39,102 nucleotides of DNA from Salipiger mucosus DSM 16094 (GTDB lineage Bacteria; Pseudomonadota; Alphaproteobacteria; Rhodobacterales; Rhodobacteraceae). Shown here one piece after another: positions 31,799 through 39,102 of the stretch; position 1 is the first letter of the stretch, and each line of letters opens with the position of its first letter. Where the stretch lies: contig NZ_KE557283.1 in assembly GCF_000442255.1 (NCBI RefSeq), forward strand, positions 106,945 through 146,046, given 5' to 3'. The notes under the pieces are model-generated. The model worked only from the letters and a program-made list of their open reading frames with translations. It was not told where the DNA came from and did not search any database. The translations under genes and the position numbers were made by a program.

Positions 31799-33488
31799 AG
31801 TCCACGCCTGCCCACTCGTAGACGCTGCCGATCACGTCAGTGAAGTCGTCCTTCATGTTGACGAGATCCGGTCCCACCACCCGGTGCGCCGCCTCCTCCA
31901 TGATATCGATTCGCTTCAGCCAACTGCCCTTCTTTGCTGCCTTGGCAAGAAGAGCCCGATCGTCGTCATCGGGATCGGAAAGGAGCGTGTCGATATCGAC
32001 AGAACCGTTTTTGACATTGCGCAAATGTTCGACCAGCTTTTCTTCACGACGCACCCCAATGAGGAACTCCCACATGTTCTCGATGCCGTCGTCGCTGAGA
32101 CAATCGAAAAGCTCTTCCTCGAACGCCCACCCTACAGTCCATTTGAAAACGGTTCCTGCTCGGTCTTCGAAGCGCTGCTCATCCGCCGCATCCGGCTGCA
32201 CATCATCGTCTCGGAGTACGGCCGCGTGATACAACAACTCCGAGAACGGCAAAGCCTTGCGATATACGCGCGATACCCCGCCCCCGTCGACGACGACCCC
32301 GCCTGCGGCCTGAAACGTCGGCCGGTTGCAGTCGCTGAGGTACAGGTCGAGGCCGCGAAGAAGGCCCACCTCCGTCGCGCCTTCGCAAATCAGTACATGA
32401 AGTCCCAGGAATCCTTCCGGCGCGCTTCGCAGTGTTGCCTGAACGTCGTCCGTATGGCCCGCCGGCATCACTGAGTGGTTCTGACCGGCGCGCACAAGGC
32501 CAAGCTGTGGGCTCTTCAGTTCGCGCAGGACGACAGGTGAGTGCGTGGACATGAAGACCTGCATCGGCGGCTCAGCCTGCTTCGACCCCAAGGCAGTGAG
32601 GAACTTGGAAATGCGGTGAGGCTCGAGCCCGATCTCGACCTCGTCGACCAATGCTATGGAAGACCGCTCGGCGATCCTGCGCTGCAGTCCGGCGATCAGT
32701 AACCGGCTAGAACCCATGCCGAGCTTTCGCAACGGCACGCCGTTGCCGTCGTGCAGGGCAATTGTGCCGCCCGAAAAGTTCAAGGAATGCGCGTCGAGCA
32801 TCGCTCTGGCCTCTTCGCCGACGCCTACGCCAAGTTCGTCTGCTGCTTCGTCTACGATCCCGAGCGTCTCCGCGAGCTGTTCGCCCGCAGAGTCCCCGAA
32901 GCTTTTTCGCGCCTGCCGCCCAGCTTCGGCCAGTTGGGCTGACGCGTCGGCACGTTCGTTGGCCAGCAGGTTCAGGATCGAACCGCGCTGCCATCCGAGA
33001 TGTTGATTGGCGAACGTACCGATCCGTGTCGGCGCGACCGAGACCCGATCGCTCCAGCTCAGTCCCCGGGCCTGGCCCAAGTCCTCGGCACGGGGCGATA
33101 CCAATTGCCACTGGCCGGCGAGATCGTTTTCGATCTGGAGCCGAAGCACGAGAACCGTCTCGAGACCATTGCCGGGTTCGTCTTCCAGATCGCCCTCGTC
33201 AGTGAGCCCACGGAGAAAGGCGCCGTAGGCATCGAGGTTTTTCAGACCATCGTCGAGATCACCAAGAACGCACTCGACGACGATCGGATCGTCGACGTCG
33301 AGTGCGAAGAAGTCGGCATCGCTAACGGGCAGCGTTCGACGCGCACCGAGGCACCAATCCAGCGCATCAATGATCGTCGATTTTCCGCTATCCCCGGGGC
33401 CGACAAGGCAGTTTATCCCGTCCGATGGCTGCCATTCGAGATGGCTGATACCGCGAAAATTTTGGATACTGAGCTTCCTGACCCTCAT
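31791..33488 (-). CDS. GajA-like OLD-family ATPase/TOPRIM endonuclease
   Basis: 565 residues, near the 578 of B. cereus GajA. The ATPase half has Walker A GPGDSGKST (30-38), a weak signature region KLGMGSSRLL, Walker B ALVDEVEIGLEP (279-290) and the switch His316 in MSTHSP. The TOPRIM half starts about residue 364: LICEGATEVG with metal-binding Glu369, then VVDGGG and LRDDDV (Asp427, Asp429). OLD nucleases of this kind nick DNA when nucleotide levels fall; Gabija uses that for abortive anti-phage defence. Overlaps the helicase gene; 86 bases separate it from TcmP upstream. The ATG has a weak ribosome-binding site. Confidence 0.9.
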   Translation of the reverse strand: MRVRKLSIQNFRGISHLEWQPSDGINCLVGPGDSGKSTIIDALDWCLGARRTLPVSDADFFALDVDDPIVVECVLGDLDDGLKNLDAYGAFLRGLTDEGDLEDEPGNGLETVLVLRLQIENDLAGQWQLVSPRAEDLGQARGLSWSDRVSVAPTRIGTFANQHLGWQRGSILNLLANERADASAQLAEAGRQARKSFGDSAGEQLAETLGIVDEAADELGVGVGEEARAMLDAHSLNFSGGTIALHDGNGVPLRKLGMGSSRLLIAGLQRRIAERSSIALVDEVEIGLEPHRISKFLTALGSKQAEPPMQVFMSTHSPVVLRELKSPQLGLVRAGQNHSVMPAGHTDDVQATLRSAPEGFLGLHVLICEGATEVGLLRGLDLYLSDCNRPTFQAAGGVVVDGGGVSRVYRKALPFSELLYHAAVLRDDDVQPDAADEQRFEDRAGTVFKWTVGWAFEEELFDCLSDDGIENMWEFLIGVRREEKLVEHLRNVKNGSVDIDTLLSDPDDDDRALLAKAAKKGSWLKRIDIMEEAAHRVVGPDLVNMKDDFTDVIGSVYEWAGVDYD

Positions 33489-33574
33489 GCACCAACCCTG
33501 AAATTTAAAGACGTATCGATCGCCGGAACCCGGTCGGCCGTGCTACCAAAGGAGCGCAGCGTTTCAAAGCTTGC

Positions 33575-34831
33575 CTATCCCGAACTGCCGACCGGCTTCG
33601 AAAAGAGCGGGAAGAAGGTCCGCTGCTCTTTCAGGCGCAGGACATCACTTGTCCGGATTGAACTGCCCCTGCGCCGCTTCCCGTGCTTATCCGTTAGCAC
33701 TTCCAGATCAGGGTGGTCCATGATCGTTTCATGAATGTCATCCGCATGGGCCGGCGTCTGGTTGTAGATCCCCTCGTAGAACGCCTCCATCTGAATCGCG
33801 TCGCCGCTTCCGGCCACAAGGCGGGGGATGTCTTCTGCGAGTTGCTCCTTCGCCTGTTCCCGTCCCGGCAGGTCGAACAGGTACAGCCCACCCTCCTGCA
33901 TGGGATCGTAGGACAGCATGTTGAGACCGGAACGCCCGAAATGTGCCTGGGCCGTGCTGTTCGAATGCAAGACGTCGTTGTAGACCTGTCGCGCTCGGTA
34001 AGAGCGCGAAAAATGGATCAACCAGTAACGCCACCCACCCGGGTTGTTGATGGAGAACGGGCTATGAAAGGTGCCACAGCTCTCGAAGGCTTCGAAAACC
34101 AGTCGCTCAGCGACGCCAAGAAACTCGCCCTTCGACATAGGTTCCCAGAAGATCCCGAGCTGATCCTCGGGCAGATCAAGATAGCGTAGCTGAGCTTTCA
34201 AACCGGCCGGGTCGGTCCGTTTCAGGAATGACACCAGACCCTGAATGGAGAACGTGTAGAAGACTTCCGTCGAGGCTCGGGGCGCCCGCATGATCCGCTG
34301 CAAAGTGCGGCGATCGACCTGATTGTGGCCGTACTGGTCCAAGTTGAAGAGCGCATTCTGGTAGCCACCGCGCCGCAGCAGCTCTTCGATTTCGGGGCAC
34401 GCTTCCTCGAACGCCTGGTTGAAGATGCGCAACTCGATTCTAAGGTGCCGAAACCTGTCCCGGATCTCGGCCTCGATCAGCTGGAGGCTCAACTTCAGGC
34501 CTTCGATCGCGTCGGGATTCTTGTCGTTCAGGATGAGCAGGCACTCGATGGTGATGGGCTTCAGTCCCTGGGAACTCCGGACCGCGTTCAACTCGGTGGA
34601 GGCGACCTTCAGTTCCTCGAGAAAAATCAGTGGAGAGCCCTGCGCACCCCCCTGGTAGGAACCGCCTCCGCAGAAGCCGTCGACGACCGCCAACCGGAAC
34701 TTTTCCTGGAACGGGGAGACGCACCGCACTCTCAGGTATTTTGCGAAATACTCCCGGAGGATCTTGTGCTTCCGAAGCGAGTGATCCTTGATCTCCGCGC
34801 CCGCATCCCAATCATACTGTGATCTTACCAT
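33575..34831 (-). CDS. tcmP: Three-Cys-motif partner protein TcmP
   Basis: 418 residues. The block FRLAVVDGFCGGGSY (46-58) matches the 'DxFAGxGxY' opening of TcmP proteins, and FNLDQYGHNQVDRRTLQRIM the following acidic 'DPYG' block. Together they suggest a Rossmann-like, methyltransferase-related fold, but no activity has been established to my knowledge. TcmP is defined by its genomic pairing with a three-Cys or Gp37/Gp68 protein, and exactly such a gene sits 27 bases upstream. 86 bases separate it from the GajA-like gene downstream in the same direction, forming a four-gene operon. Confidence 0.85.
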   Translation of the reverse strand: MVRSQYDWDAGAEIKDHSLRKHKILREYFAKYLRVRCVSPFQEKFRLAVVDGFCGGGSYQGGAQGSPLIFLEELKVASTELNAVRSSQGLKPITIECLLILNDKNPDAIEGLKLSLQLIEAEIRDRFRHLRIELRIFNQAFEEACPEIEELLRRGGYQNALFNLDQYGHNQVDRRTLQRIMRAPRASTEVFYTFSIQGLVSFLKRTDPAGLKAQLRYLDLPEDQLGIFWEPMSKGEFLGVAERLVFEAFESCGTFHSPFSINNPGGWRYWLIHFSRSYRARQVYNDVLHSNSTAQAHFGRSGLNMLSYDPMQEGGLYLFDLPGREQAKEQLAEDIPRLVAGSGDAIQMEAFYEGIYNQTPAHADDIHETIMDHPDLEVLTDKHGKRRRGSSIRTSDVLRLKEQRTFFPLFSKPVGSSG

Positions 34832-34858
34832 TTACCCCGCCTTGCCATGCCGCCTTCG

Positions 34859-35677
34859 TCATCTCGCGATCGGTAGCTGGTTCCACTCGCAACCATCGAG
34901 CGTTCGCCCCGCATTGCGCTTTCCGACGCGCACCATGGACGTTCCGTCCTGGGCACGGCGCACCTTCTCGGCGGGCAGGTTCTCGCCATCGCCTGGCGCC
35001 CAGTCGCCCCATTGCTTGAAGTGGAATGCGACGCCGCTTTCCATGCACTGCAGATGGAGGGAACGGAACCACTGGGGAGATGCCGGCCTTGCCTTCGGTC
35101 CGCTCTCGCCACCCGTGATCACCCAGTCTATCGACGATCCGAGCCACGCCTGCAGCTGAAGTTCACCGAGCAAGGGTTCCGCCGAGATGAAGCGTACTCT
35201 TGCCGGGATCGCTGAAAGATAAGGTAGCAGCTCGTCGGCTCGGCTCTGGAGCTCGACCGTCGTTCCGAGCCACACATTGTCCGGCCAGTCCGATGTCCAG
35301 CGCGCGAGCCTCTCGACATTCTGAGGACGTTTAGTCAGCAGAAGCCAATCTAGGTTAGGTGTCTCCTCGATAAGATCGAACAGGCGGTCCCGATGCGCCG
35401 CCAATTCGGTTCGGTCCTCAAAAACATCCGCCATGGAGGCGCAGAACACCCGCGGCCGTTCGACGAGCCCTTCTGCATCTTGGTTCCATTTGACCGGCTG
35501 ACGCCAATGCTGGTCGCTGAAGAAGCGCCTGCTGGTCGTCGGCCCCCAGACGTCCTTGCCCAGACGCCTCGCCCAGCTTTCGGCATAGCAGTGTTTGCAG
35601 GCCTCCGAAACTTTCGTGCAGCCCCACCACGGATTAAAGGTATGGGTGGTCCATTCGATCTTAGAGTTTGCGCCCAT
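34859..35677 (-). CDS. Phage Gp37/Gp68-family (DUF5131) three-Cys protein
   Basis: 272 residues from ATG 35677 (after AGGAGATCC); an upstream in-frame start at 35743 lacks conservation. The N-terminal IEWTTHTFNPWWGCTKVSEACKHCYAE holds Cys20, Cys27 and Cys30 in a C-x6-C-x2-C arrangement that could bind an iron-sulphur cluster or zinc. Later blocks are VFCASMADVFED, LLLTKRPQN, VWLGTTVE, FISAEPLLG and DWVITGGESG, the standard order of this family. Such genes occur in phages and islands and are the usual TcmP partners. It is first in the operon with TcmP and the Gabija-like pair; the biochemical role is unknown. Confidence 0.88.
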   Translation of the reverse strand: MGANSKIEWTTHTFNPWWGCTKVSEACKHCYAESWARRLGKDVWGPTTSRRFFSDQHWRQPVKWNQDAEGLVERPRVFCASMADVFEDRTELAAHRDRLFDLIEETPNLDWLLLTKRPQNVERLARWTSDWPDNVWLGTTVELQSRADELLPYLSAIPARVRFISAEPLLGELQLQAWLGSSIDWVITGGESGPKARPASPQWFRSLHLQCMESGVAFHFKQWGDWAPGDGENLPAEKVRRAQDGTSMVRVGKRNAGRTLDGCEWNQLPIAR

Positions 35678-35875
35678 CGCGGATCTCCTGCTCGGCGATG
35701 TTCTCTCATAGTTCTCTTCATCTGAGAAGACCGCCGCGACCAAGTTCGCAGCTACGCCATCGACCCTTTGTGCAGAGGGGAGCTTCCATTCGCTACTTGG
35801 AGGACCGCGAGATCGTGCAGCCAGGTTGTTCTGGCCGTGCCCGCAACGACACCAGTATTGGCGACCAAACCGGCC

Positions 35876-35948
35876 TATAATAGCCCATGGACACTAACCG
35901 CGTGTCAAAATGGCCAAGAACCCCCGGCGATGGTCATTTTATCGGTTG
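35876..35948. repeat. Nested inverted repeats at the island / nrdJ boundary
   Basis: GACAC-n7-GTGTC (35890-35906) is followed by AAAATGGCCA (35907-35916) and TGGTCATTTT (35931-35940), a 10-base dyad with one mismatch around a GC-rich loop; TATAAT (35876-35881) lies just before. Lying 40-90 bases past the nrdJ stop, the larger dyad could be its terminator, or these could be the end of a lost insertion sequence. Confidence 0.45.
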
Positions 35949-35979
35949 TCGGACAGATAATAATGGACTTAGTCGATGG

Positions 35980-38268
35980 CTATTGACACTTCGAGTAGCC
36001 GCAGCTGCCGCAGGTCATGCAGCCCTCGATCATGCGCATCTCGTATTGCCCGCAGGAGGGGCAGGCCTTGCCGCGGGGCGCGTCGAGGCCAACGACCTGC
36101 GCTGTCGGGTCGGCCTTGAGGCCCTGCCCTTCGCCCGCGAGGAAACCGATGGCGATCATGTGGCGCTCGATCACGCCGCCGATGGCCGCGAGGATCGAGG
36201 GGATGTACTTGCCCTGCACCCAGGCGCCGCCGCGCGGGTCGAAGACCGCCTTCAGCTCCTCGACCACGAAGGACACGTCGCCGCCGCGCCGGAAGACCGC
36301 CGAGATCATCCGCGTCAGCGCCACCGTCCAGGCGTAGTGCTCCATGTTCTTGGAGTTGATGAAGACCTCGAAGGGCCGCCGCTTGCCGCCCACCACGATG
36401 TCGTTGATCGTCAGGTAGATCGCGTGCTCGCTGTCGGGCCACTTGAGCTTGTAGGTCTGGCCCTCCAGCGCCTGCGGCCGGTCGAGCGGGTCGGACATGT
36501 AGATGACGTCGCCGTGCGGCTGCTCGGGCTCGACCGCCGGGGTGGCGATCACCTCGGGCGCCTCCTTCTTCTCCTCGGCCACGCTCAGAACCGACCCTGT
36601 CACCTCGTTCGGCCGGTAGGTGGTGCAGCCCTTGCAGCCCGTCTCGTAGGCCTGCATGTAGACGTCCTTGAAGGCCTCGAAGGAGATGTCCTCGGGCACG
36701 TTGATCGTCTTCGAGATGCTCGAGTCGATCCACTTCTGCGCCGCCGCCTGCATGCGCACGTGCTCCTCGGGCGCGAGCGTCTGGGCGTTCACGAAGTAGT
36801 CCGGCAGCGCGGCGTCGCCCATGCGGTCGCGCCACATCTGCACGGCGTAATCGACGACCTCCTCCTCGGTGCGGGTGCCGTCCTTCTGCAGCACCTTGCG
36901 GGTATAGGCATAGGCGAAGACCGGCTCGATCCCCGAGGAGACGTTCCCCGCGTAGAGCGAGATCGTCCCCGTGGGCGCGATCGAGGTCACCAGCGCGTTG
37001 CGGATGCCGTGGGCGCGGACGGCCTCGCGGACATCGTCGTCCATGCGCATCATGTTGCCCGAGGCGAGGTATTTCTCGGCGTCGAAGAGCGGGAAGGCGC
37101 CCTTCTCCTTCGCGAGTTCGACGCTGGCGAGGTAGGAGGCGCGGGCGATGCGGTGCAGCCAGGCCTCGGTCTGCTCGGCGGCCTCGGGCGTGCCGTAGCG
37201 CAGGCCCTTCATGAGCAGCGCGTCGGCAAGACCGGTGACCCCCAGCCCGATGCGGCGCTTGTTCTGCGCCTCCTCGGCCTGCGCCGGCAGCGGGAAGCGC
37301 GAGACGTCGACCACGTTGTCCATCATGCGCACGGCGGTCGCAACCAGCCCGTCGAGGTCGGCGTCGTCGATGCGGGCCGCGTCCGAGAAGGGGTCCGAGA
37401 CCAGCCGCGCGAGGTTGATCGAGCCCAGCAGGCAGGCGCCGTAGGGCGGCAGGGGCTGCTCGCCGCAGGGGTTGGTGGCGGCGATGGTCTCGACGTAGTT
37501 GAGGTTGTTCTGCTCGTTGATGCGGTCGATGAAGATCACGCCCGGCTCGGCGTAGTCGTAAGTCGCCTGCATGATGCGGTTCCACAGGTCGCGCGCCTGC
37601 ACGGTGTGGTAGATCTTGCCCTCGAAGACGAGATCCCACGACCCATCGGCCTTCACCGCCTCCATGAAGGCGTCCGAGACCAGCACCGACAGGTTGAACA
37701 TGCGCAGCCGCGCGCTGTCGGACTTGGCGGCGATGAAGTCCTCGATGTCGGGATGATCGCAGCGCATGGTGGCCATCATCGCCCCCCGGCGCGAACCCGC
37801 GGACATGATCGTGCGGCACATGGCGTCCCAGACGTCCATGAACGACAGCGGCCCCGAGGCATCGGCGGCCACCCCGTGCACCGCCGAACCGCGCGGGCGG
37901 ATGGTCGAGAAGTCGTAGCCGATGCCGCCGCCCTGCTGCATGGTCAGCGCGGCCTCCTTCAGCATGTCGAAGATGCCCGCCATGCTGTCGGGAATCGTGC
38001 CCATGACGAAGCAGTTGAACAGCGTCACGCTGCGCGCCGTGCCCGCCCCGGCGACGATGCGCCCGGCGGGCAGGTACTTGAAGTCCTCCAGCGCGGTGTA
38101 GAACCGGCCTTCCCAGGCCTCCGGCTCCGCCTCGGGCGCGGCAAGGGCGCGGGCGATTCGGCGCCAGCTGTCCTCGACCGTCAGGTCGTGCGGCGTGTCG
38201 TCGGCCGCCTTGAAGCGGTATTTCATGTCCCAGATCTGTTCGGCAATGGGGGCGGCGAAACGGGTCAT
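35980..38268 (-). CDS. nrdJ: Adenosylcobalamin-dependent ribonucleoside-diphosphate reductase (class II)
   Basis: 762 residues from ATG 38268 (after AAGAGATCC); 26 more upstream codons are not conserved. Reduces ribonucleotides to deoxyribonucleotides using adenosylcobalamin, with oxygen-independent radical chemistry. Visible are NCFVMGTIPDSM, the central active-site segment ETIAATNPCGEQPLPPYGACLLGSINL with the catalytic Cys and Asn/Glu, and SRRGAMMATM. The C-terminal tail CPSCGQYEMRMIEGCMTCGSCGYSKC provides zinc-type and redox Cys pairs. Antisense frames run the full length, a GC-bias artefact. No cobalamin riboswitch is recognisable in the short leader. It marks the return to core chromosome beyond the island. 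Confidence 0.95.
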   Translation of the reverse strand: MTRFAAPIAEQIWDMKYRFKAADDTPHDLTVEDSWRRIARALAAPEAEPEAWEGRFYTALEDFKYLPAGRIVAGAGTARSVTLFNCFVMGTIPDSMAGIFDMLKEAALTMQQGGGIGYDFSTIRPRGSAVHGVAADASGPLSFMDVWDAMCRTIMSAGSRRGAMMATMRCDHPDIEDFIAAKSDSARLRMFNLSVLVSDAFMEAVKADGSWDLVFEGKIYHTVQARDLWNRIMQATYDYAEPGVIFIDRINEQNNLNYVETIAATNPCGEQPLPPYGACLLGSINLARLVSDPFSDAARIDDADLDGLVATAVRMMDNVVDVSRFPLPAQAEEAQNKRRIGLGVTGLADALLMKGLRYGTPEAAEQTEAWLHRIARASYLASVELAKEKGAFPLFDAEKYLASGNMMRMDDDVREAVRAHGIRNALVTSIAPTGTISLYAGNVSSGIEPVFAYAYTRKVLQKDGTRTEEEVVDYAVQMWRDRMGDAALPDYFVNAQTLAPEEHVRMQAAAQKWIDSSISKTINVPEDISFEAFKDVYMQAYETGCKGCTTYRPNEVTGSVLSVAEEKKEAPEVIATPAVEPEQPHGDVIYMSDPLDRPQALEGQTYKLKWPDSEHAIYLTINDIVVGGKRRPFEVFINSKNMEHYAWTVALTRMISAVFRRGGDVSFVVEELKAVFDPRGGAWVQGKYIPSILAAIGGVIERHMIAIGFLAGEGQGLKADPTAQVVGLDAPRGKACPSCGQYEMRMIEGCMTCGSCGYSKCQ

Positions 38269-38381
38269 GTCGGATCTCTTCTGTCGGGGGGAATGCTCAA
38301 GATGGCTTGAGGGGCTTCCGCTACAGCTTGCAGCCGGTGCAGACAACCCTACAATATGAAGGGCAGGAAGGGGAAGAATCT

Positions 38382-38813
38382 TTGGCAGACGTCACCCATC
38401 TCATCAAGCTCAGCGTCGGAACCGACAGCGTCGAGAGCCTCGCCGCCTGGCAGGCCACGCCCGCGGCCCAGGGCCCCGACGGATGCCCGCGCCACGTCAC
38501 CCGGATGTGGCCGCGGCGCTCCGAGGCGGTGCTGAACGGCGGCTCGATCTACTGGGTCATCAAGGGCCTGGTGCAGTGCCGCCAGCGCATCCTGCGGCTC
38601 GACCGCGTGACCGGCCACGACGGGGTCGAACGCTGCGCCATCGTGCTCGAACCGGGGCTGATCCGCACCTACACGGCCCCGCGCCGCCCCTTCCAGGGCT
38701 GGCGCTACCTCGCGCCCTCCGACGCGCAGGGCGACCTGCCCGAAGGCCGCGAGAGCGAAGAGAGCCTGCCGCCCGAACTCGCCGGCGCCCTGGCCGAGAT
38801 CGGCGTGCTCTGA
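38382..38813 (+). CDS. DUF1489-family protein
   Basis: 143 residues. Blocks THLIKLSVGTDSVESLAAWQA, PRHVTRMWPRRSEAVLNGGSIYWVIKGLVQCRQRILRLD and RRPFQGWRYL are those of DUF1489, a conserved alphaproteobacterial protein of unknown function. The start is probably TTG 38382, with GGAAGGGGAAG in front; the open frame extends upstream without conservation. Divergent from nrdJ. Confidence 0.85.
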   Translation: MADVTHLIKLSVGTDSVESLAAWQATPAAQGPDGCPRHVTRMWPRRSEAVLNGGSIYWVIKGLVQCRQRILRLDRVTGHDGVERCAIVLEPGLIRTYTAPRRPFQGWRYLAPSDAQGDLPEGRESEESLPPELAGALAEIGVL

Positions 38814-38825
38814 GGCGTACCGGTC

Positions 38826-38842
38826 GTACGGCATTTCCGTAC
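38826..38842 (+). terminator. Hairpin between convergent genes
   Basis: GTACGG (38826-38831) and CCGTAC (38837-38842) form a 6-base stem with a 5-base loop in the 43-base gap between convergent DUF1489 and YdcF-like genes. A related GTACGG copy occurs at 38864-38869. No T-run. Confidence 0.4.
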
Positions 38843-38856
38843 AGGTCGCGCCCGGC

Positions 38857-39102
38857 TCAGGGCCGTACGGAAAGCCCGTACCAGACGTACGCCGGCACCT
38901 CCCGCAGCGCCGCCCGCAGCCGCCGCCGCGAGAGCCGCGCCCGCGGCGAGGAACTCCGCGCCACCAGTCCCAGCCGCCGCGCCACCAGCCGCGCCCGCGG
39001 CGCGTGGTAGCCGTCGGTGACCACCACGACCTCCCGCGCGCCCAGCCGCTCGAGCACCGGCAGGGCGAACCGGATGTTCTCCTCGGTGCTCGTCGATGCC
39101 GC
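38857..39102 (-). CDS. YdcF/DUF218-family protein, C-terminal part cut by the window edge
   Basis: The frame is open to the last base, so the gene starts beyond the window. The visible 81 residues contain TSTEENIRFALPVLERLGAREVVVVTDGYHAPRARLVARRLG, the second half of a DUF218 domain: the family pattern of an 'ST-EN' turn, a Rossmann strand ending VTD and 'HxxRA'. The proteins are usually linked to cell-envelope or polyprenyl-glycan metabolism; function here is unknown. Confidence 0.8.
   Translation of the reverse strand, partial: AASTSTEENIRFALPVLERLGAREVVVVTDGYHAPRARLVARRLGLVARSSSPRARLSRRRLRAALREVPAYVWYGLSVRP

Noticed and set aside
35969-37819. A 616-codon second frame within nrdJ
   Set aside because: Same strand as nrdJ but out of frame, Arg/Gly/Ala-rich and without motifs.
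35887-38310. An 807-codon open frame on the plus strand
   Set aside because: It is antisense to nrdJ; its His-, Arg- and Leu-rich translation is the typical shadow of a GC-rich gene, and the minus strand has unmistakable class II reductase motifs.
38269-38381. Cobalamin riboswitch or NrdR box upstream of nrdJ
   Set aside because: The leader is too short for the full riboswitch fold, and only a half-match (CTACAATATG) to an NrdR-like box can be seen.
1-39102. tRNA, rRNA or CRISPR elements
   Set aside because: No cloverleaf T-arm context, rRNA signature or regularly spaced repeats were found by eye; a covariance-model search would be decisive.

Overview
The window looks like a chromosomal segment of an alphaproteobacterium, most likely Rhodobacterales (Rhodobacteraceae). 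Supporting evidence is the strongly GC-biased third codon position, a DUF1489 protein, a DUF1127 protein, a class II (B12-dependent) ribonucleotide reductase of about 760 residues, and nadB/nadC as overlapping genes. The two edges are housekeeping DNA and the middle is a mosaic of accessory modules. No rRNA, tRNA or CRISPR array was seen.

Layout. 1-2170: the end of an NAD biosynthesis operon (nadB, cut by the window edge, and nadC). 2218-4327: a visibly less GC-rich LysR / quinone-oxidoreductase-like dehydrogenase pair. 4615-9806: regulator-plus-enzyme pairs (crotonase/TetR, DMT exporter/LysR, a second LysR, FMN azoreductase). 9881-14581: a second, less GC-rich patch with a methyltransferase, TetR plus DMT transporter, an Asp-nucleophile alpha/beta hydrolase, a GNAT acetyltransferase and a hotdog thioesterase, followed by a decayed LacI-type fragment. 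15001-19305: six same-strand genes, read from high to low coordinate: AfsA-like hotdog protein, HAD-IB phosphatase, DUF2165 membrane protein, MerR regulator, MFS transporter and an unrecognised protein. 19648-22005: LysR with a divergent aldo/keto reductase and carboxymuconolactone-decarboxylase-like gene. 22100-24855: DUF1127, a coupled 41-residue membrane peptide, a HAD hydrolase and a patatin-like lipase. 25479-26840: an orphan PAS histidine kinase. 27254-35677: a defence-like island. 35980-39102: nrdJ, DUF1489 and a YdcF-type protein cut by the window edge.

Two modules stand out. (1) The island at 30362-35677 is a compact four-gene operon: a Gp37/Gp68 three-Cys protein, its TcmP partner, a GajA-like OLD-family ATPase/TOPRIM nuclease and a GajB-like UvrD helicase. 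It is a Gabija-like pair joined to a TcmP/three-Cys pair. Next to it are a membrane-anchored DUF4041/T5orf172 protein and a divergent amidoligase-like gene. (2) The AfsA-like / HAD-phosphatase / MerR / MFS cluster resembles a minimal gamma-butyrolactone-type signal synthesis and export locus, in a lineage where homoserine-lactone signalling is the usual expectation. Three copies of one operator-like motif precede its MerR gene, its MFS gene and the AfsA-like operon.

Several genes carry single-base frameshifts: the LysR gene near 8879, MFS at 16088-16091 and MerR at 17128-17133. The last two lie in homopolymers, so sequencing error, phase variation and true decay all remain possible.
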